This document shows, in pieces, positions 28,374 to 38,037 of a DNA stretch of 55,601 nucleotides. Below the pieces are notes generated by a model. It had not been told where the DNA came from, searched no databases, and saw nothing but the letters and a program-made list of their open reading frames with translations. Position numbers and translations under genes: made by a program. This DNA is from CAZJQD01 sp964548165 [NCBI: uncultured bacterium]. GTDB taxonomy: Bacteria > UBA8481. The stretch is from positions 8,800 through 64,400 of the forward strand of contig CAZJQD010000021.1 of NCBI GenBank assembly GCA_964548165.1. Direction: 5' to 3'. How positions within the stretch are numbered: position 1 is the first letter of the stretch; every line of letters starts with the position of its first letter.

Positions 28374-29524
28374 GCGCGCGGCGTGCCGCCCGTGGATGTC
28401 TCCGGATCGGCTTGTGGTGCGGACGCGGCCTCGTGCAGGGCCCTGAAGAGCGCCTCGGTTGTGGCCGTCAGGTCGTGTCCCCGTCGCGCCATCACGATCC
28501 TCGCCGTTCGGATCACCGCATCGATCTCGGCCTTCTTTCCCGCGAAATCGAAGTCGCCGATCCGGCGCGGGAATGGCTTTCCGGCGGTGACGAGGCAGGA
28601 GCAGACGCCATAGACGGAGCCGGTATTCATGACGCCCTGGATGCCGATCTTGGTGTGATCGCCGATGATCTGTCCCAGGTACTGAAGGCCGGTCGGCTCA
28701 CCGTCGACCCGGATCTCGCCGTAGGTGTTCTTGAGGTTCGAGCCGGTGGTGCCGGCGCCGATGTTGACCCACGAACCGACGACGGAGTGGCCGATAAAGC
28801 CGTCGTGCTGCTTGTTGGAGAAGGGGAAGAAGATCGACGCGGAGATTTCGCCGCCGACGCGCGCTCCCCTGCCGATGACCGACCCGCGAATGTGAGCGTG
28901 CGCCTTGACGACGGCGCCGGGACCGATGATCGCGGGGCCGGCGATGACGGCGAGAGGCTCAATGACGGCGCCTTCCCCGACGACGATGGGGCCCGTGGAC
29001 TCGTCGAGAACGGCGGTCGCGTGGATGCGCGCGGAGTCGCTCCGGCGCGGCTCGATCGCGGCGGCATCGGCGGCGAGGAGGGACGGGAGGTGGCGAACGA
29101 CGTCCCACGGGCGATCAATGAACGCGGCGCCGGAGAAGTCGCGGCGCGGGAGGCCCGCGGCGGCCGCGTCCACGTCCGCTCCGCCGTGCCCGGCGGCCAG
29201 GAGGCGCGCCGCACCGGCTGAATCGAGCCGGAGCCAGGCAATCCGCCCGTCAACGGTGCCGACTTCCGTGGGGCCCTCGATGGCCAGCGGGGCCAGGAGG
29301 AGAAGGTTGGCGGCGATATAGAGCCCGGGGCCGGGCGTGACTGCGGGCAGGTCGAGGGAGACGCCGCCGGCGCGCGGCCGGCCGACGCGCCCCGCGGTCA
29401 CGCCCAGCAGGCGTTCCGCGCGTTCCGCCAAGGTGAAGGCGCCGCAGGGAATGTCACCCTGGAAGCGCAGTGAGTCCAGTGGAGCCAGGTCGGTGCCGGG
29501 TGACTCAAAGAGGATGACGGGCAT
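28370..29524 (-). CDS. GlmU-like left-handed beta-helix protein (sugar nucleotidyltransferase family)
   Basis: A 384-residue protein resembling the putative sugar-nucleotidyltransferase/GlmU-like family of Bacteroidota and relatives. The N-terminal ~130 residues are divergent (FRFQG-type DSLRFQGDIPCGAFTL) and do not show the classical GlmU uridylyltransferase motif. From ~190 to 330 there are hexapeptide repeats (VVGEGAVIEPLAVIAGPAI, IIGPGAVVKAHAHI) and the conserved FIGHSVVGSWVNIGAGTTGSNLKNTYG region. A role in nucleotide-sugar synthesis or acetyl transfer is likely but not proven. The ATG at 29524 is 5 nt after the polyprenyl synthase stop; the upstream in-frame extension overlaps that gene and is rejected. 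Confidence 0.75.
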   Translation of the reverse strand: MPVILFESPGTDLAPLDSLRFQGDIPCGAFTLAERAERLLGVTAGRVGRPRAGGVSLDLPAVTPGPGLYIAANLLLLAPLAIEGPTEVGTVDGRIAWLRLDSAGAARLLAAGHGGADVDAAAAGLPRRDFSGAAFIDRPWDVVRHLPSLLAADAAAIEPRRSDSARIHATAVLDESTGPIVVGEGAVIEPLAVIAGPAIIGPGAVVKAHAHIRGSVIGRGARVGGEISASIFFPFSNKQHDGFIGHSVVGSWVNIGAGTTGSNLKNTYGEIRVDGEPTGLQYLGQIIGDHTKIGIQGVMNTGSVYGVCSCLVTAGKPFPRRIGDFDFAGKKAEIDAVIRTARIVMARRGHDLTATTEALFRALHEAASAPQADPETSTGGTPRA

Positions 29525-29529
29525 GCGGT

Positions 29530-30594
29530 TCAGTAGGCGCGGTCGAGGGTGGCGTCCAGGACGTCGCGCAGGAGGCCGGTGTCGGCCTTCCATCGGTCGA
29601 GGGCGTCGCGGGCCGTGGCCGCGTGAGCCTCGGCCGCGCGATGGGCTCGCTTGAGATGACCGCGCTTGTGGAGCTCGGTGGCCAGCGGCACGATGGCGCC
29701 GTCCATGGCGCGAGCAACGAGCGGGCGGGCGACGGCGGGTTCCTCGGCCAGGAAGGTCAAGAGCGGGAGCGTGAGCTTGCGGTTCTTGATATCGGACTGG
29801 AGGTCCTTGCCGAGCACCTCCGGATCCGCGCTCCAGTCGAGCACGTCATCGATGATCTGGAAGGCCATGCCGAACTCGAACCCGAAGGTGCGCGCGGGCT
29901 CCGACGCGTCGAGCTCGGCGCCGGGAGCCATCCCGAGCCGGGCTCCGGCCTCGCAGGCGGCGCGGAAGAACCCGGCCGTCTTCTTGCCGATGCCCTGGAG
30001 GTACTCGTCCACCTCGGGCTCGCGCGCCATCACGGCGCCCATCGTCTGCCAGGTCTCCCCTTCCACCATGTCGACGACGCCCTGGACGACGATCTGGACG
30101 ACGTCGCGGAACCGGGGCTCGAGGAGGCGGCCGAAGATCTTCACGTAGAGCATGTCGCCCGCGAGGATGGCGCCGGTGCGGCCGTAGCGGCGCTGGAGCG
30201 TGGCGATGCCGCGACGCTCGGTGGCGTTATCGATGACGTCGTCATGGAGGAGCGAGGAGAGGTGAATGCCCTCGAGGTACGCGGCGAGCTCGATGGCGGT
30301 CTCGAGGACCCGGGGGTCGTGCGAACCGGCGCGGGCGGCGGCGATGCAGAGAGCGGCGCGGAGCCGCTTGCCGCCACGAGAGAGATCATCGGCCTCGGGG
30401 AACCAGGCGCCCGAGAAGAGCGCAACGGCGCCGTGTATGACATCGTCGAGGCGCTTCATCTCGCCGGCAAGAGGTTCGAGGGACGCCGCCATGTCCTTGC
30501 GGTCGACGGCGGGCCTGGGACCGGAGGGGCGCTGTTGGGCGGCGCGCGGGGTCAGGGGCGTGACGTTGTCCTTGGCAGGCTTCGGAGCGCTCAT
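29530..30594 (-). CDS. Polyprenyl diphosphate synthase
   Basis: A 354-residue trans-prenyltransferase that elongates allylic diphosphates with isopentenyl diphosphate. The first aspartate motif is SSLLHDDVIDNA, the second FQIIDDVLDWSAD; GGKRLRAAL and GRTGAILAGDMLYVK are also typical, and DLQSDIKNRKLTLPLL follows the second motif as usual. The family makes quinone side chains or C55-type carriers; its location directly after nuoN suggests a long-chain quinone side chain (inference). The first ~35 residues are low-complexity. The ATG overlaps the nuoN stop. Confidence 0.9.
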   Translation of the reverse strand: MSAPKPAKDNVTPLTPRAAQQRPSGPRPAVDRKDMAASLEPLAGEMKRLDDVIHGAVALFSGAWFPEADDLSRGGKRLRAALCIAAARAGSHDPRVLETAIELAAYLEGIHLSSLLHDDVIDNATERRGIATLQRRYGRTGAILAGDMLYVKIFGRLLEPRFRDVVQIVVQGVVDMVEGETWQTMGAVMAREPEVDEYLQGIGKKTAGFFRAACEAGARLGMAPGAELDASEPARTFGFEFGMAFQIIDDVLDWSADPEVLGKDLQSDIKNRKLTLPLLTFLAEEPAVARPLVARAMDGAIVPLATELHKRGHLKRAHRAAEAHAATARDALDRWKADTGLLRDVLDATLDRAY

Positions 30595-32111
30595 GGAAGC
30601 GCGAGCCTAAGGGTCGCGGTGGCGGCGGCCAACAGGAATTCGCCGGGCAGGAAGCCGATTCCCAGGACGACGAGCGCGGCGAGGATGGCGAGCGCGGTGC
30701 GCAGGCGATCGGGCGGAACGAGGCGCTGATCCTCGTCGGTGAACGCGGCGCGGATGAGCTTCACGTAGTAGTAGGCGGCGAGGAGCGAGTTGAGGAGCGC
30801 GATGGCGAGGAGGCCGAGGTGGCCGGCCTGGAAGCTGGCGCGGAAGATCTCGAGCTTGGCCCAGAAACCGGCGGTCGGGGGAAGGCCCGCGAGGGAACCG
30901 ACGAGGATCGTGAAGGCGACGGCGGTCCAGGGATGGTGGCGCCAGAGACCCTTGAGGAGGTTGATGTCGCGGACACCGGAGGAAAGCGGCTGGGCGCGGT
31001 CGGCGCTGGCGCCTTCGACGAGCGAGAGGACGGCGAACGCGCCGAGGGCGGCGGGAGCGTAGGTGAGGACGTAGAAGACCATGGCCGCGAGGCCCGCGGG
31101 ATTCCCGGTCTGGGTCCCGATCATGCAGGCGGCCGATCCCATCAGGAGGAATCCCGTATGCGCGATCGCGGAGTAGGCCAGGAGCCGGGCGATGCTGGAT
31201 TGGAAGAGCGCGCCGGCGTTACCGACGAAGAGGGTGGCGGCCGAGATCGCGATGAAGGACCGGACGATCTCGGGCGTTGCCGCGAGGGACGGGAAGATGA
31301 TGAGAAAGATGAAGCGGCCGAGCGCGGCGGCGGCGGCGGCCTTGACGCCGGCGGCCATGAAGGCACCGAGCGAGGCGGGCGCGGCCTCGTAGGCGTCCAA
31401 CAGCCAGGCGTGGAAGGGCACGGCGGCGAGCTTGAAGAAGAGGCCGGAGAGTACGAGGACGAAGCCGAGGAGTGCGCGGCCCTCGAGGGGCTGGAGCGGA
31501 ACGTAGCGCGTCGTGCCGGTGGCGCCGTAGAGGAACGAGATGCCGAAGAGCATGACGGCGGAACCGACGGCGCCCATGAGGAAGTACTTGGTCGCGGCCT
31601 CGTAGCCATGGCGGGTGCGAGCCAGCGCGATGAGCGGATAGATGGCCAGCGACATGACCTCCATCGCGATCACCGTGACGAGGAAGTCGCGGGAGGCGGC
31701 CATGAGGCTCATGCCCGCCGTCGCGATGAGGATGAGGATCGTCGCGTCGCCGCCGTGGACGGTGCGCGCGGCGGGGTCGAGCGGCGAGGGCGGCGCCAGG
31801 TAGCCGCGCGGAAGGGCGAGGAGGAGCGAGAAGGCGGCGATGCCGGTGAAGAGGACGCGGAAGATGGCCGTCCAGGCGTCGACGACGATGGCGCCGGCGT
31901 AGGCGGGGGCGTGGGGGCCATCGAGCGAGTAGAAGGAGAACCATAGGGCGATGAGGGCCGTGGCGGCGCCGAGGATGGGGAAGCGGTCGCGCTGGGAGGG
32001 CACGAGGAAGTCGGCGAGCATCAGCAGGATGGCGCCGGCAAAGAGGATGAGCTCGGGCGTCGTCGCCGCGAGGTAGGTGAAGATCGGGTTGATGATCACT
32101 TCTCCGCTCAT
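30591..32111 (-). CDS. nuoN: NADH-quinone oxidoreductase subunit N
   Basis: NuoN is one of three antiporter-like proton-pumping subunits of complex I. The 506-residue protein has about fourteen hydrophobic segments. Pump residues are visible in VTVIAMEVMSLAIYPLIAL (TM5 Glu), ATKYFLMGAVGSAVML (TM7 Lys region) and FKLAAVPFHAWLLDAYEAAP (TM8). The start is ATG 32111 in an ATGA overlap with nuoM. Confidence 0.95.
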   Translation of the reverse strand: MSGEVIINPIFTYLAATTPELILFAGAILLMLADFLVPSQRDRFPILGAATALIALWFSFYSLDGPHAPAYAGAIVVDAWTAIFRVLFTGIAAFSLLLALPRGYLAPPSPLDPAARTVHGGDATILILIATAGMSLMAASRDFLVTVIAMEVMSLAIYPLIALARTRHGYEAATKYFLMGAVGSAVMLFGISFLYGATGTTRYVPLQPLEGRALLGFVLVLSGLFFKLAAVPFHAWLLDAYEAAPASLGAFMAAGVKAAAAAALGRFIFLIIFPSLAATPEIVRSFIAISAATLFVGNAGALFQSSIARLLAYSAIAHTGFLLMGSAACMIGTQTGNPAGLAAMVFYVLTYAPAALGAFAVLSLVEGASADRAQPLSSGVRDINLLKGLWRHHPWTAVAFTILVGSLAGLPPTAGFWAKLEIFRASFQAGHLGLLAIALLNSLLAAYYYVKLIRAAFTDEDQRLVPPDRLRTALAILAALVVLGIGFLPGEFLLAAATATLRLALP

Positions 32112-33619
32112 CCGATCACCGCCAGGAGCTGCGCGACGGTGGGATTGAGCCAACCGTAGACCGTGAACCAGGGAGCGACGCCGACGACGACAAGGACGAC
32201 CGTGCAGACGGCCATGCCGATGAGCTCATCGGGTTTCGCGCCGTCCCAGGACGCCTGGAACTCGGGCGTGGGATTGCCGAACGCGATGGCCTTGTAGAAC
32301 TTCAGCATGTAGGCGGCCGAGAGGATGACGGCGAGGGCGGCGAGAACGGCGAGGAGCGGGCGCGTGAGGAAGGTTCCGTAGAGGACGAGAAGCTCCGCGG
32401 CGAACCCGGCGGTACCCGGGAGGGCCGTCGAGGAGAAGACGGGGACGGCGGCCCAGGCGGCAAGTCCCGGCGAGATCGTGGCGAGGCCGCCGAAGGCGCC
32501 GAGGTCGCGGTCGTGGCGGCGGCGGTAGAGGGCGCCGATGAAGAAGAAGAGGGCGCCGGTGGAGACGGCGTGTGCGGCCATCTGCATGATGGCGCCGAGC
32601 CAGGCCTCGCGCGTGAAGGCGAAGAGGCCGAGGACGACGACGGCCATGTGGCTGACCGAGGAGTAGGCGATGAGGCGCTTGGCGTCGGACTGCGCGAGCG
32701 ACCCGAGGGCGCCGAGGATGACGCCGGCGACGGCCAGGACCTGGAGCGGAAGCGCGAAGGCGTGGGCGGCCTCGGGGAAGAGCGGGATGGCGATGGCGGC
32801 GAGGCCGTAGGTGCCCATCTTGAGGAGGACGCCGGCGAGGATGATGGAGCCGGAGGTGGGGGCCTGGGTGTGCGCGTCCGGGAGCCAGGTGTGGAGGGGC
32901 CAGAGCGGGACCTTGACGAGGAAGGCCAGCGCGAAGCCGGTGAAGAGCCAGCGGCCTGCGGAGATCGGGAAGCCGGCGCTCCTGAGGACGTCGATGTCGA
33001 AGAGAGGGACCTGGTATTGCTGCCAGGTGATGACGCCGACGGCGGCGACGGCCAGGAGCATCGGGAGGGATCCGAAGAGCGTGAAGAGGAGGAACTTGAG
33101 GGACGCGTACACGCGTTCCTTCCCGCCCCAGACGAGGATCATGAGGTACATGGGGATCAGGACGAGCTCGTAGCAGACGAAGATGAGGACGAGGTCGCGG
33201 GCGGTGAAGAAGGCATACAGCGCGAGCTGGATGAGGAAGATGAATCCGAAGTGCGCGGCCACTGGCCGGGCGTCGTCGTGGCCCGCCTGGTCCTTGCGCG
33301 GCTGAATGTCGCGGATCGCGGCGAGGACGGCGAGGAGCGTGGTGAAGGCGGTGACCCAGATCATGAGGAGCGAGAGCGGCTCGATACCGAACTTGAGGTG
33401 GGTGTTGATGGTCGGCGCCCAGACACGGTCGGCCAGGATGTGCAGTTCGGCGCCGTTCTGCAGGACGAAGTACCCGAGCAGGGATGCGGCCACGAGCGAG
33501 GTGATGCCGGAGACGAGCGCGATAGCGCGGGCGAGGTCGGCCCGGCGCGCGGCAAAGAAGAGAGCGACGAGCGTCAGGGCGGGCACGAGGACCGCGAGAT
33601 GGAAGAAGGAGTCGATCAT
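32108..33619 (-). CDS. nuoM: NADH-quinone oxidoreductase subunit M
   Basis: Antiporter-like membrane subunit of complex I, 503 residues with about fourteen hydrophobic helices. Family features: FFTARDLVLIFVCYELVLIP (TM5 Glu), ASLKFLLFTLFGSLPML (TM7 Lys), FLVKVPLWPLHTWLPDAHTQAP (TM8) and KRLIAYSSVSHMAVVVLG. It overlaps nuoL and nuoN by 4 nt each. Confidence 0.96.
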   Translation of the reverse strand: MIDSFFHLAVLVPALTLVALFFAARRADLARAIALVSGITSLVAASLLGYFVLQNGAELHILADRVWAPTINTHLKFGIEPLSLLMIWVTAFTTLLAVLAAIRDIQPRKDQAGHDDARPVAAHFGFIFLIQLALYAFFTARDLVLIFVCYELVLIPMYLMILVWGGKERVYASLKFLLFTLFGSLPMLLAVAAVGVITWQQYQVPLFDIDVLRSAGFPISAGRWLFTGFALAFLVKVPLWPLHTWLPDAHTQAPTSGSIILAGVLLKMGTYGLAAIAIPLFPEAAHAFALPLQVLAVAGVILGALGSLAQSDAKRLIAYSSVSHMAVVVLGLFAFTREAWLGAIMQMAAHAVSTGALFFFIGALYRRRHDRDLGAFGGLATISPGLAAWAAVPVFSSTALPGTAGFAAELLVLYGTFLTRPLLAVLAALAVILSAAYMLKFYKAIAFGNPTPEFQASWDGAKPDELIGMAVCTVVLVVVGVAPWFTVYGWLNPTVAQLLAVIG

Positions 33620-35484
33620 CCGAGCACGTACCAGACGAGGACGGCTACGCCGAAGGCGAGGTAGCCGATGTAGGTGCCGAGGTTGCCGGTCTGGAACGAC
33701 CTCATCGATTCTCCCAGGCCGCCCCCCATCATGGCCAGCCCGTGCGCGATGCTGTCGATGCCGGACGCGTCGACGACGTCCCGGGTCCAGCGGGCGGCCG
33801 CGAGGAGCGGGTTGATGAAGAGGCGCGCGTAGAGCGCATCAAGGCCGAAGCCGGAGCGGATGAAGGCGCTTGCAGGCGTGTCGACCGGGACCCGGTTTCG
33901 GTAGACGAACCATCCGACCGCGGTGCCGCCGAGCGCGGTCGCGAGCGCGGCCGGGTAGACCCAGCCGACGTGCGGGTGAGCAGCGAGGCCGAGGACGTGA
34001 GGGATATCGATGTGCCCGACGACGATCGTGCCGGCGGCCAGGATGCCCAGCGGCACGAGGACGCGGAGCCCGGACTCGTGGCAGTGCTGGGCGGTGTGGT
34101 GATCGAGGCGTTCCTTGCCGAAGAAGGCGACCATGACCATGCGCGCGGAGTAGAAGGCGGTGATGGCGGCGCCGCCCAGGAGGAACGCGGCGTGGACGGG
34201 GTGATGCTCCGCCACGACCATCAGGACGAGGTCCTTGGAGTAGAAGCCGGCGAAGAACGGGATCCCGGCCAGCCCGAACGCGCCGATGATGAAGAAGACC
34301 GCGGTCGCGGGGATCCGCCGGATGAGGCCTCCCATCTCGCGGATGTCGAGCTTGCCGTGGAGGGCATGCATGACGGAGCCGGCGCCGAGGAAGAGAAGCG
34401 CCTTGAAGACGGCGTGCGTGGCGAGGTGGAAGGCGGCGGCCTCACGACCGCCCGCGGCGACGCCGGCCATCATGTAGCCGAGCTGGCTGATGGTGGAATA
34501 CGCGAGGATGCGCTTGAGATCGAACTGGGTGATGGCCGCGATCGCGGCTCCGACGGCGGTGATGACCGCGATCGTCAGCATGATCTCGCGCGCGTGGACG
34601 GCGGTGACGAAGACAGGGTCGAGCCGTGCCACCATGTAGATGCCGGCGGTGACCATGGTCGCGGCGTGGATGAGCGCGGAGACGGGGGTCGGGCCCTCCA
34701 TGGCGTCGGGGAGCCAGACGTGGAGAGGGAACTGCGCCGACTTGCCGCACGCTCCGAGGAAGAGCAGGATGGCGACGAGTTCCAGGTAGGGGACCGAGTA
34801 TCCGGCGATCATGATCCGCTCCGCGGCCAGGTCTCCCCTGCACGCCGCCGCGATCGACTCGAAGTTGCCGGTGCCGCAGGCCATCGCGAGGAGGAACATC
34901 CCGATCATGAAGCCGAAGTCGCCGATGCGGTTCGTGATGAAGGCCTTCATGCCCGCCTTCGGCGGCGCCGTCTCCTTGTACCAGAAACCGATGAGGCAGT
35001 ACGAAGCCAGGCCTACGCCTTCCCAGCCGACGAAGAGGAGGAAGAGGTTGTCGCCGAGGACCAGGAGGAGCATGAACGCGATGAACATGTTGAGGTAGGT
35101 GAAGTACCGCACGACATCCGGGTCCTTCTCCATGTACTCGATCGAGTAGAGGTGGATGAGGGAACCGACGCCGAGGACGACGCAGAGCATGAGGGCGGAG
35201 AGGGCGTCGACGCGGAAGGCGATGTCGATGGAGAGCGAGGGCGTCGCGATGAAGGGCCAGGCGACGGCGGTTACCGCCCCGTGGGCGCCGTGGGCGCCCG
35301 GAGCGAAGGCGGCGTGGATGGCCGGGAGCGCGGCGGCGAGGGCGAGGGCGACGGAGAGGGTCGCGATCCAGCCGGCGAGCCTCGGGATCTTCCTGCCGAA
35401 GAAGGCGAGGAAGAGCGCGGAGGCGATCGGGAGCGCGGGTACGAGGAGAAGAAGCTGTTCCAGGCGCGCCTGTTCGGGAGTCAT
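33616..35484 (-). CDS. nuoL: NADH-quinone oxidoreductase subunit L
   Basis: The distal proton-pumping subunit of complex I, 622 residues, with the antiporter core and the extra C-terminal part expected to form the lateral helix. Visible: LFLLFVGWEGVGLASYCLIG (TM5 Glu), KAFITNRIGDFGFMIG, KSAQFPLHVWLPDAMEGPTP, ALIHAATMVTAG and RILAYSTISQLGYM. The ATG at 35484 overlaps the nuoK stop by one base (TGATG); an open extension upstream through nuoK is not coding. Confidence 0.96.
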   Translation of the reverse strand: MTPEQARLEQLLLLVPALPIASALFLAFFGRKIPRLAGWIATLSVALALAAALPAIHAAFAPGAHGAHGAVTAVAWPFIATPSLSIDIAFRVDALSALMLCVVLGVGSLIHLYSIEYMEKDPDVVRYFTYLNMFIAFMLLLVLGDNLFLLFVGWEGVGLASYCLIGFWYKETAPPKAGMKAFITNRIGDFGFMIGMFLLAMACGTGNFESIAAACRGDLAAERIMIAGYSVPYLELVAILLFLGACGKSAQFPLHVWLPDAMEGPTPVSALIHAATMVTAGIYMVARLDPVFVTAVHAREIMLTIAVITAVGAAIAAITQFDLKRILAYSTISQLGYMMAGVAAGGREAAAFHLATHAVFKALLFLGAGSVMHALHGKLDIREMGGLIRRIPATAVFFIIGAFGLAGIPFFAGFYSKDLVLMVVAEHHPVHAAFLLGGAAITAFYSARMVMVAFFGKERLDHHTAQHCHESGLRVLVPLGILAAGTIVVGHIDIPHVLGLAAHPHVGWVYPAALATALGGTAVGWFVYRNRVPVDTPASAFIRSGFGLDALYARLFINPLLAAARWTRDVVDASGIDSIAHGLAMMGGGLGESMRSFQTGNLGTYIGYLAFGVAVLVWYVLG

Positions 35485-35801
35485 CAGTCCTTCAGCTCCG
35501 CGATGTCTTCCACGGCGAGGAGCACGTGGTGACGATAGAGGCCGAGCAGGATGGCCAGGCCGACAGCGACCTCGCACGCGGCCAGGAGGATGACAAAGAG
35601 CGCGACGGCCTCGCCGTTGGCGGCCGCCCTGCCGTCGGGGAGGCGGCTCAACGCGATGATGTGGAGGTTGACGGCGTTGAGCATGAGTTCGACGGAGACG
35701 AAGATGACGATGAGATTGCGCCGCGTCAGGACGCCCACGAGACCGATGACAAAGAGCGCGATGGAGAACCAGACCGCGTGGTCGAGCGGGATGACCGTCA
35801 T
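35484..35801 (-). CDS. nuoK: NADH-quinone oxidoreductase subunit K
   Basis: Small complex I membrane subunit, 105 residues, three hydrophobic helices. It has the conserved VFVSVELMLNAVNL (proton-path Glu) and LLAACEVAVGLAILL (second Glu). Confidence 0.95.
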   Translation of the reverse strand: MTVIPLDHAVWFSIALFVIGLVGVLTRRNLIVIFVSVELMLNAVNLHIIALSRLPDGRAAANGEAVALFVILLAACEVAVGLAILLGLYRHHVLLAVEDIAELKD

Positions 35802-36298
35802 GAGCGGGTCCTCCCGAGCATGACGGAGCCGATCATGGCGGCCAGCACGAGGAACGATCCGAGCTCGAACGCGAGGGCGTGTTCGCCGATGAGACCGCCG
35901 CTCCCGATGAGCACGGCGGCCAGGGCTCGCGGGTCGGTGTCGGTGAGGGCGAGGACGGCGTCGGGCAGGAGCGGGATCTTCAGGGCGAGCGCGGCGCCGA
36001 CGAGCAGGGCGGCCGCGAGGCCCCAGCCCCAGTTGTGTCGGCCCCGGTGCGAGAGAACCTCGGGGCCGGTCCCCACCATCATGATGACGAAGACAAAGAG
36101 GACGACGATGGCTCCGGCGTAGACGAAGATCTGCGCCATGGCGACGAACCGCGCGCCGAGGACGAGGTAGACGCCGGCGACCGAGAGCAGGGTCATGACG
36201 AGCATCAGGGCGCTATGGACCGGATTGCGGCGGGTGATGGCCAGGAGCGCAAAGACGGTCGAGAGGAAGCCGAAGAGGTAGAAGGCGTGCACGCGCAT
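35798..36298 (-). CDS. nuoJ: NADH-quinone oxidoreductase subunit J
   Basis: Complex I membrane subunit, 166 residues, five hydrophobic helices. The conserved TRRNPVHSALMLV and FVAMAQIFVYAGAIVVLFVFVI (TM3, with the pi-bulge Tyr-Ala-Gly) are clear. Overlaps nuoK by 4 nt and nuoI by 1 nt. Confidence 0.95.
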   Translation of the reverse strand: MRVHAFYLFGFLSTVFALLAITRRNPVHSALMLVMTLLSVAGVYLVLGARFVAMAQIFVYAGAIVVLFVFVIMMVGTGPEVLSHRGRHNWGWGLAAALLVGAALALKIPLLPDAVLALTDTDPRALAAVLIGSGGLIGEHALAFELGSFLVLAAMIGSVMLGRTRS

Positions 36299-36876
36299 CA
36301 GTGCTCGCTCCTCGCGGCGGCGGGACTTCCGGCCGGCGTCCCGCCGTGCCCCGGCGTCGCATCAAACTGGGCGCGGGAGTTGTGCGGCGTCTCGTGGATG
36401 ACGCTGAGGCCGTCGTTGCCGCGGACGCCCAGCGCGCCATGCTCGCCGCGCGACATCGCGTTCTTCGCGATCGAGAGCATGTCCTCCTTGTGGAGGACGA
36501 AGTTCGCGCGGTCGCGGACGGTGTAGTCCGTGGACGTCGTCAGCCGGATGCAGTCGACGGGACAGACCTCCTCGCAGTAGCCGCAGTAGATGCAGCGCCC
36601 GAGGTCGACGTCGAACTTGTGGAGATACTTCGTGCCGTCGGGCTCGACGTGGCCCTCCATCTCGATGCAGACCGCGGGGCAGATGCGGGCGCAGAGGTGG
36701 CAGGAGATGCAGAGCTCCTCGGTGACGTTCTTCGTGAAGAAGAGGCCGTGAACGCCGCGCCAGCGATGCCCGGTGAACGGTCGGGACTCGGGATATTGGA
36801 CCGTGATGGGGGACTTGAAGAACTCGCGGAGCGTCACGAGGAGCCCGACGAGGAGCGAACGCACGGCGAGGATCAT
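36298..36876 (-). CDS. nuoI: NADH-quinone oxidoreductase subunit I
   Basis: Peripheral complex I subunit carrying clusters N6a and N6b. Two [4Fe-4S] motifs are seen: CISCHLCARICPAVC near residue 57 and CIYCGYCEEVCPVDC near 94. The 192-residue chain carries a C-terminal tail of about 50 residues (GNDGLSVIHETPHN to PAAARSEH), rich in Gly, Pro and Ala. Seven nt separate it from nuoH. Confidence 0.95.
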   Translation of the reverse strand: MILAVRSLLVGLLVTLREFFKSPITVQYPESRPFTGHRWRGVHGLFFTKNVTEELCISCHLCARICPAVCIEMEGHVEPDGTKYLHKFDVDLGRCIYCGYCEEVCPVDCIRLTTSTDYTVRDRANFVLHKEDMLSIAKNAMSRGEHGALGVRGNDGLSVIHETPHNSRAQFDATPGHGGTPAGSPAAARSEH

Positions 36877-36883
36877 GAGCTCT

Positions 36884-37942
36884 TCACCACAACTTCGCCC
36901 AGAAGGCGGTGACGAGGAGGTTCACGACGGCGACGGGCGTCAGGAACTTCCAGGAGAAGGACATGAGCTGGTCGTAGCGGAAGCGGGGCATGGTGCCGCG
37001 GAGCCAGATGCAGAAGAGCATGAAGGAAAGGACCTTCAGCGCAAAAGCGGCGACCCCGAGCCACCAGGGGGTGAGGGCGGCCGGCACGAGCGGAACGCTC
37101 CAGCCACCGAAGAAGAGAGTGGCGAGGATGGAACCGCCGAGGAACATGTGCGCGTACTCGGCGAGGAAGAAGAGCGCGAACCGCATGCCGGAGTATTCCG
37201 TGTGGAAGCCGGCAACCAGCTCGGACTCGGCCTCTGGAAGGTCGAAGGGGGTGCGGTTGGCCTCCGCGACGGCGCAGATGAGCGCGATGACGAAGGCGAC
37301 GGGCTGGCTGAAGACGAACCACCATCCGTCCTGCTGGGCGCTCATGACCTCGCGCAGCGAGAGCGAACCGCTGAGAAGAACGATGGAGAGGAGCGCGAGG
37401 CCCATGGGGAGCTCGTAGGAGATGAGCTGGGCGGTCGCGCGGAGCGAGCCCATGATCGAGTATTTCGAGTTGGAGGCCCATCCGGCGAGGATGACGCCGT
37501 AGGAACCGAGCGACCCCATCGCGAGAAGGAAGAGGAGCGCCACGGGGAGCTCGGAGACCTGGAGCTTCAGGGAGTGGCCGAGGATGGTGACGTCCGGGCC
37601 GAACGGGATGACGACGAAGCCGATGAAGGCGGGAAGCAGGGCGAGGATGGGGGCGAGGCGATAGGTCCACTTGTCGACGCCGTCGGGCATCTGGACTTCC
37701 TTGAGGAAGAGCTTCACGCCGTCCGCGATCGGTTGGCCCAGTCCAGCCAGCGGATAGCGCTCGGTGAACTTGAACCAGGGGCCGATGAACGGGAGCGTGG
37801 CGAGGATGCCGAAGCCGACGCGGTTGGGGCCGGAGCGGCACTGCATCCGCGCGAGGACCTTGCGCTCGACCCAGACGATGTAGGCGACCGAGGTCATCAG
37901 GACGCCAATGAGAACGCCAAGCTTGACGAGGACGAGGATCAT
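36884..37942 (-). CDS. nuoH: NADH-quinone oxidoreductase subunit H
   Basis: Membrane subunit that forms the quinone-binding cavity with NuoB and NuoD; 352 residues, eight or nine helices. Conserved: VWVERKVLARMQCRSGPNRVG near residue 24, DGVKLFLKE, ASNSKYSIMGSLRATAQLISYELPM in two blocks, and NRTPFDLPEAESELVAGFHTEY split near 210-230. The gene is preceded by a 100-bp gap with a large inverted repeat. Confidence 0.96.
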   Translation of the reverse strand: MILVLVKLGVLIGVLMTSVAYIVWVERKVLARMQCRSGPNRVGFGILATLPFIGPWFKFTERYPLAGLGQPIADGVKLFLKEVQMPDGVDKWTYRLAPILALLPAFIGFVVIPFGPDVTILGHSLKLQVSELPVALLFLLAMGSLGSYGVILAGWASNSKYSIMGSLRATAQLISYELPMGLALLSIVLLSGSLSLREVMSAQQDGWWFVFSQPVAFVIALICAVAEANRTPFDLPEAESELVAGFHTEYSGMRFALFFLAEYAHMFLGGSILATLFFGGWSVPLVPAALTPWWLGVAAFALKVLSFMLFCIWLRGTMPRFRYDQLMSFSWKFLTPVAVVNLLVTAFWAKLW

Positions 37943-37956
37943 GCGTGGACCTTACA

Positions 37957-38037
37957 GCGGCGCCGATTCCCGGAATCAGCCTCCGGCCTGAAACCTCGGG
38001 GAAAGGGCCTGCGGCCGAATCCGGGAACCAGCGCCGC
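37957..38037. repeat. Long imperfect inverted repeat between nuoG and nuoH
   Basis: Arms 37957-37974 and 38020-38037 are 18 nt each, pairing at 16 of 18 positions, with further internal complementarity (GGCC...GGCC). It occupies the only sizeable gap in the nuo operon. No T-run follows on the minus strand, so it looks like an RNA-stability or processing element more than a terminator. Confidence 0.6.

Noticed and set aside
33742-35532. A ~600-codon plus-strand frame and similar long frames opposite nuoM, nuoN and nuoG
   Set aside because: Antisense shadows of complex I genes, dominated by Glu, Asp, Gly and Arg, with no domain.
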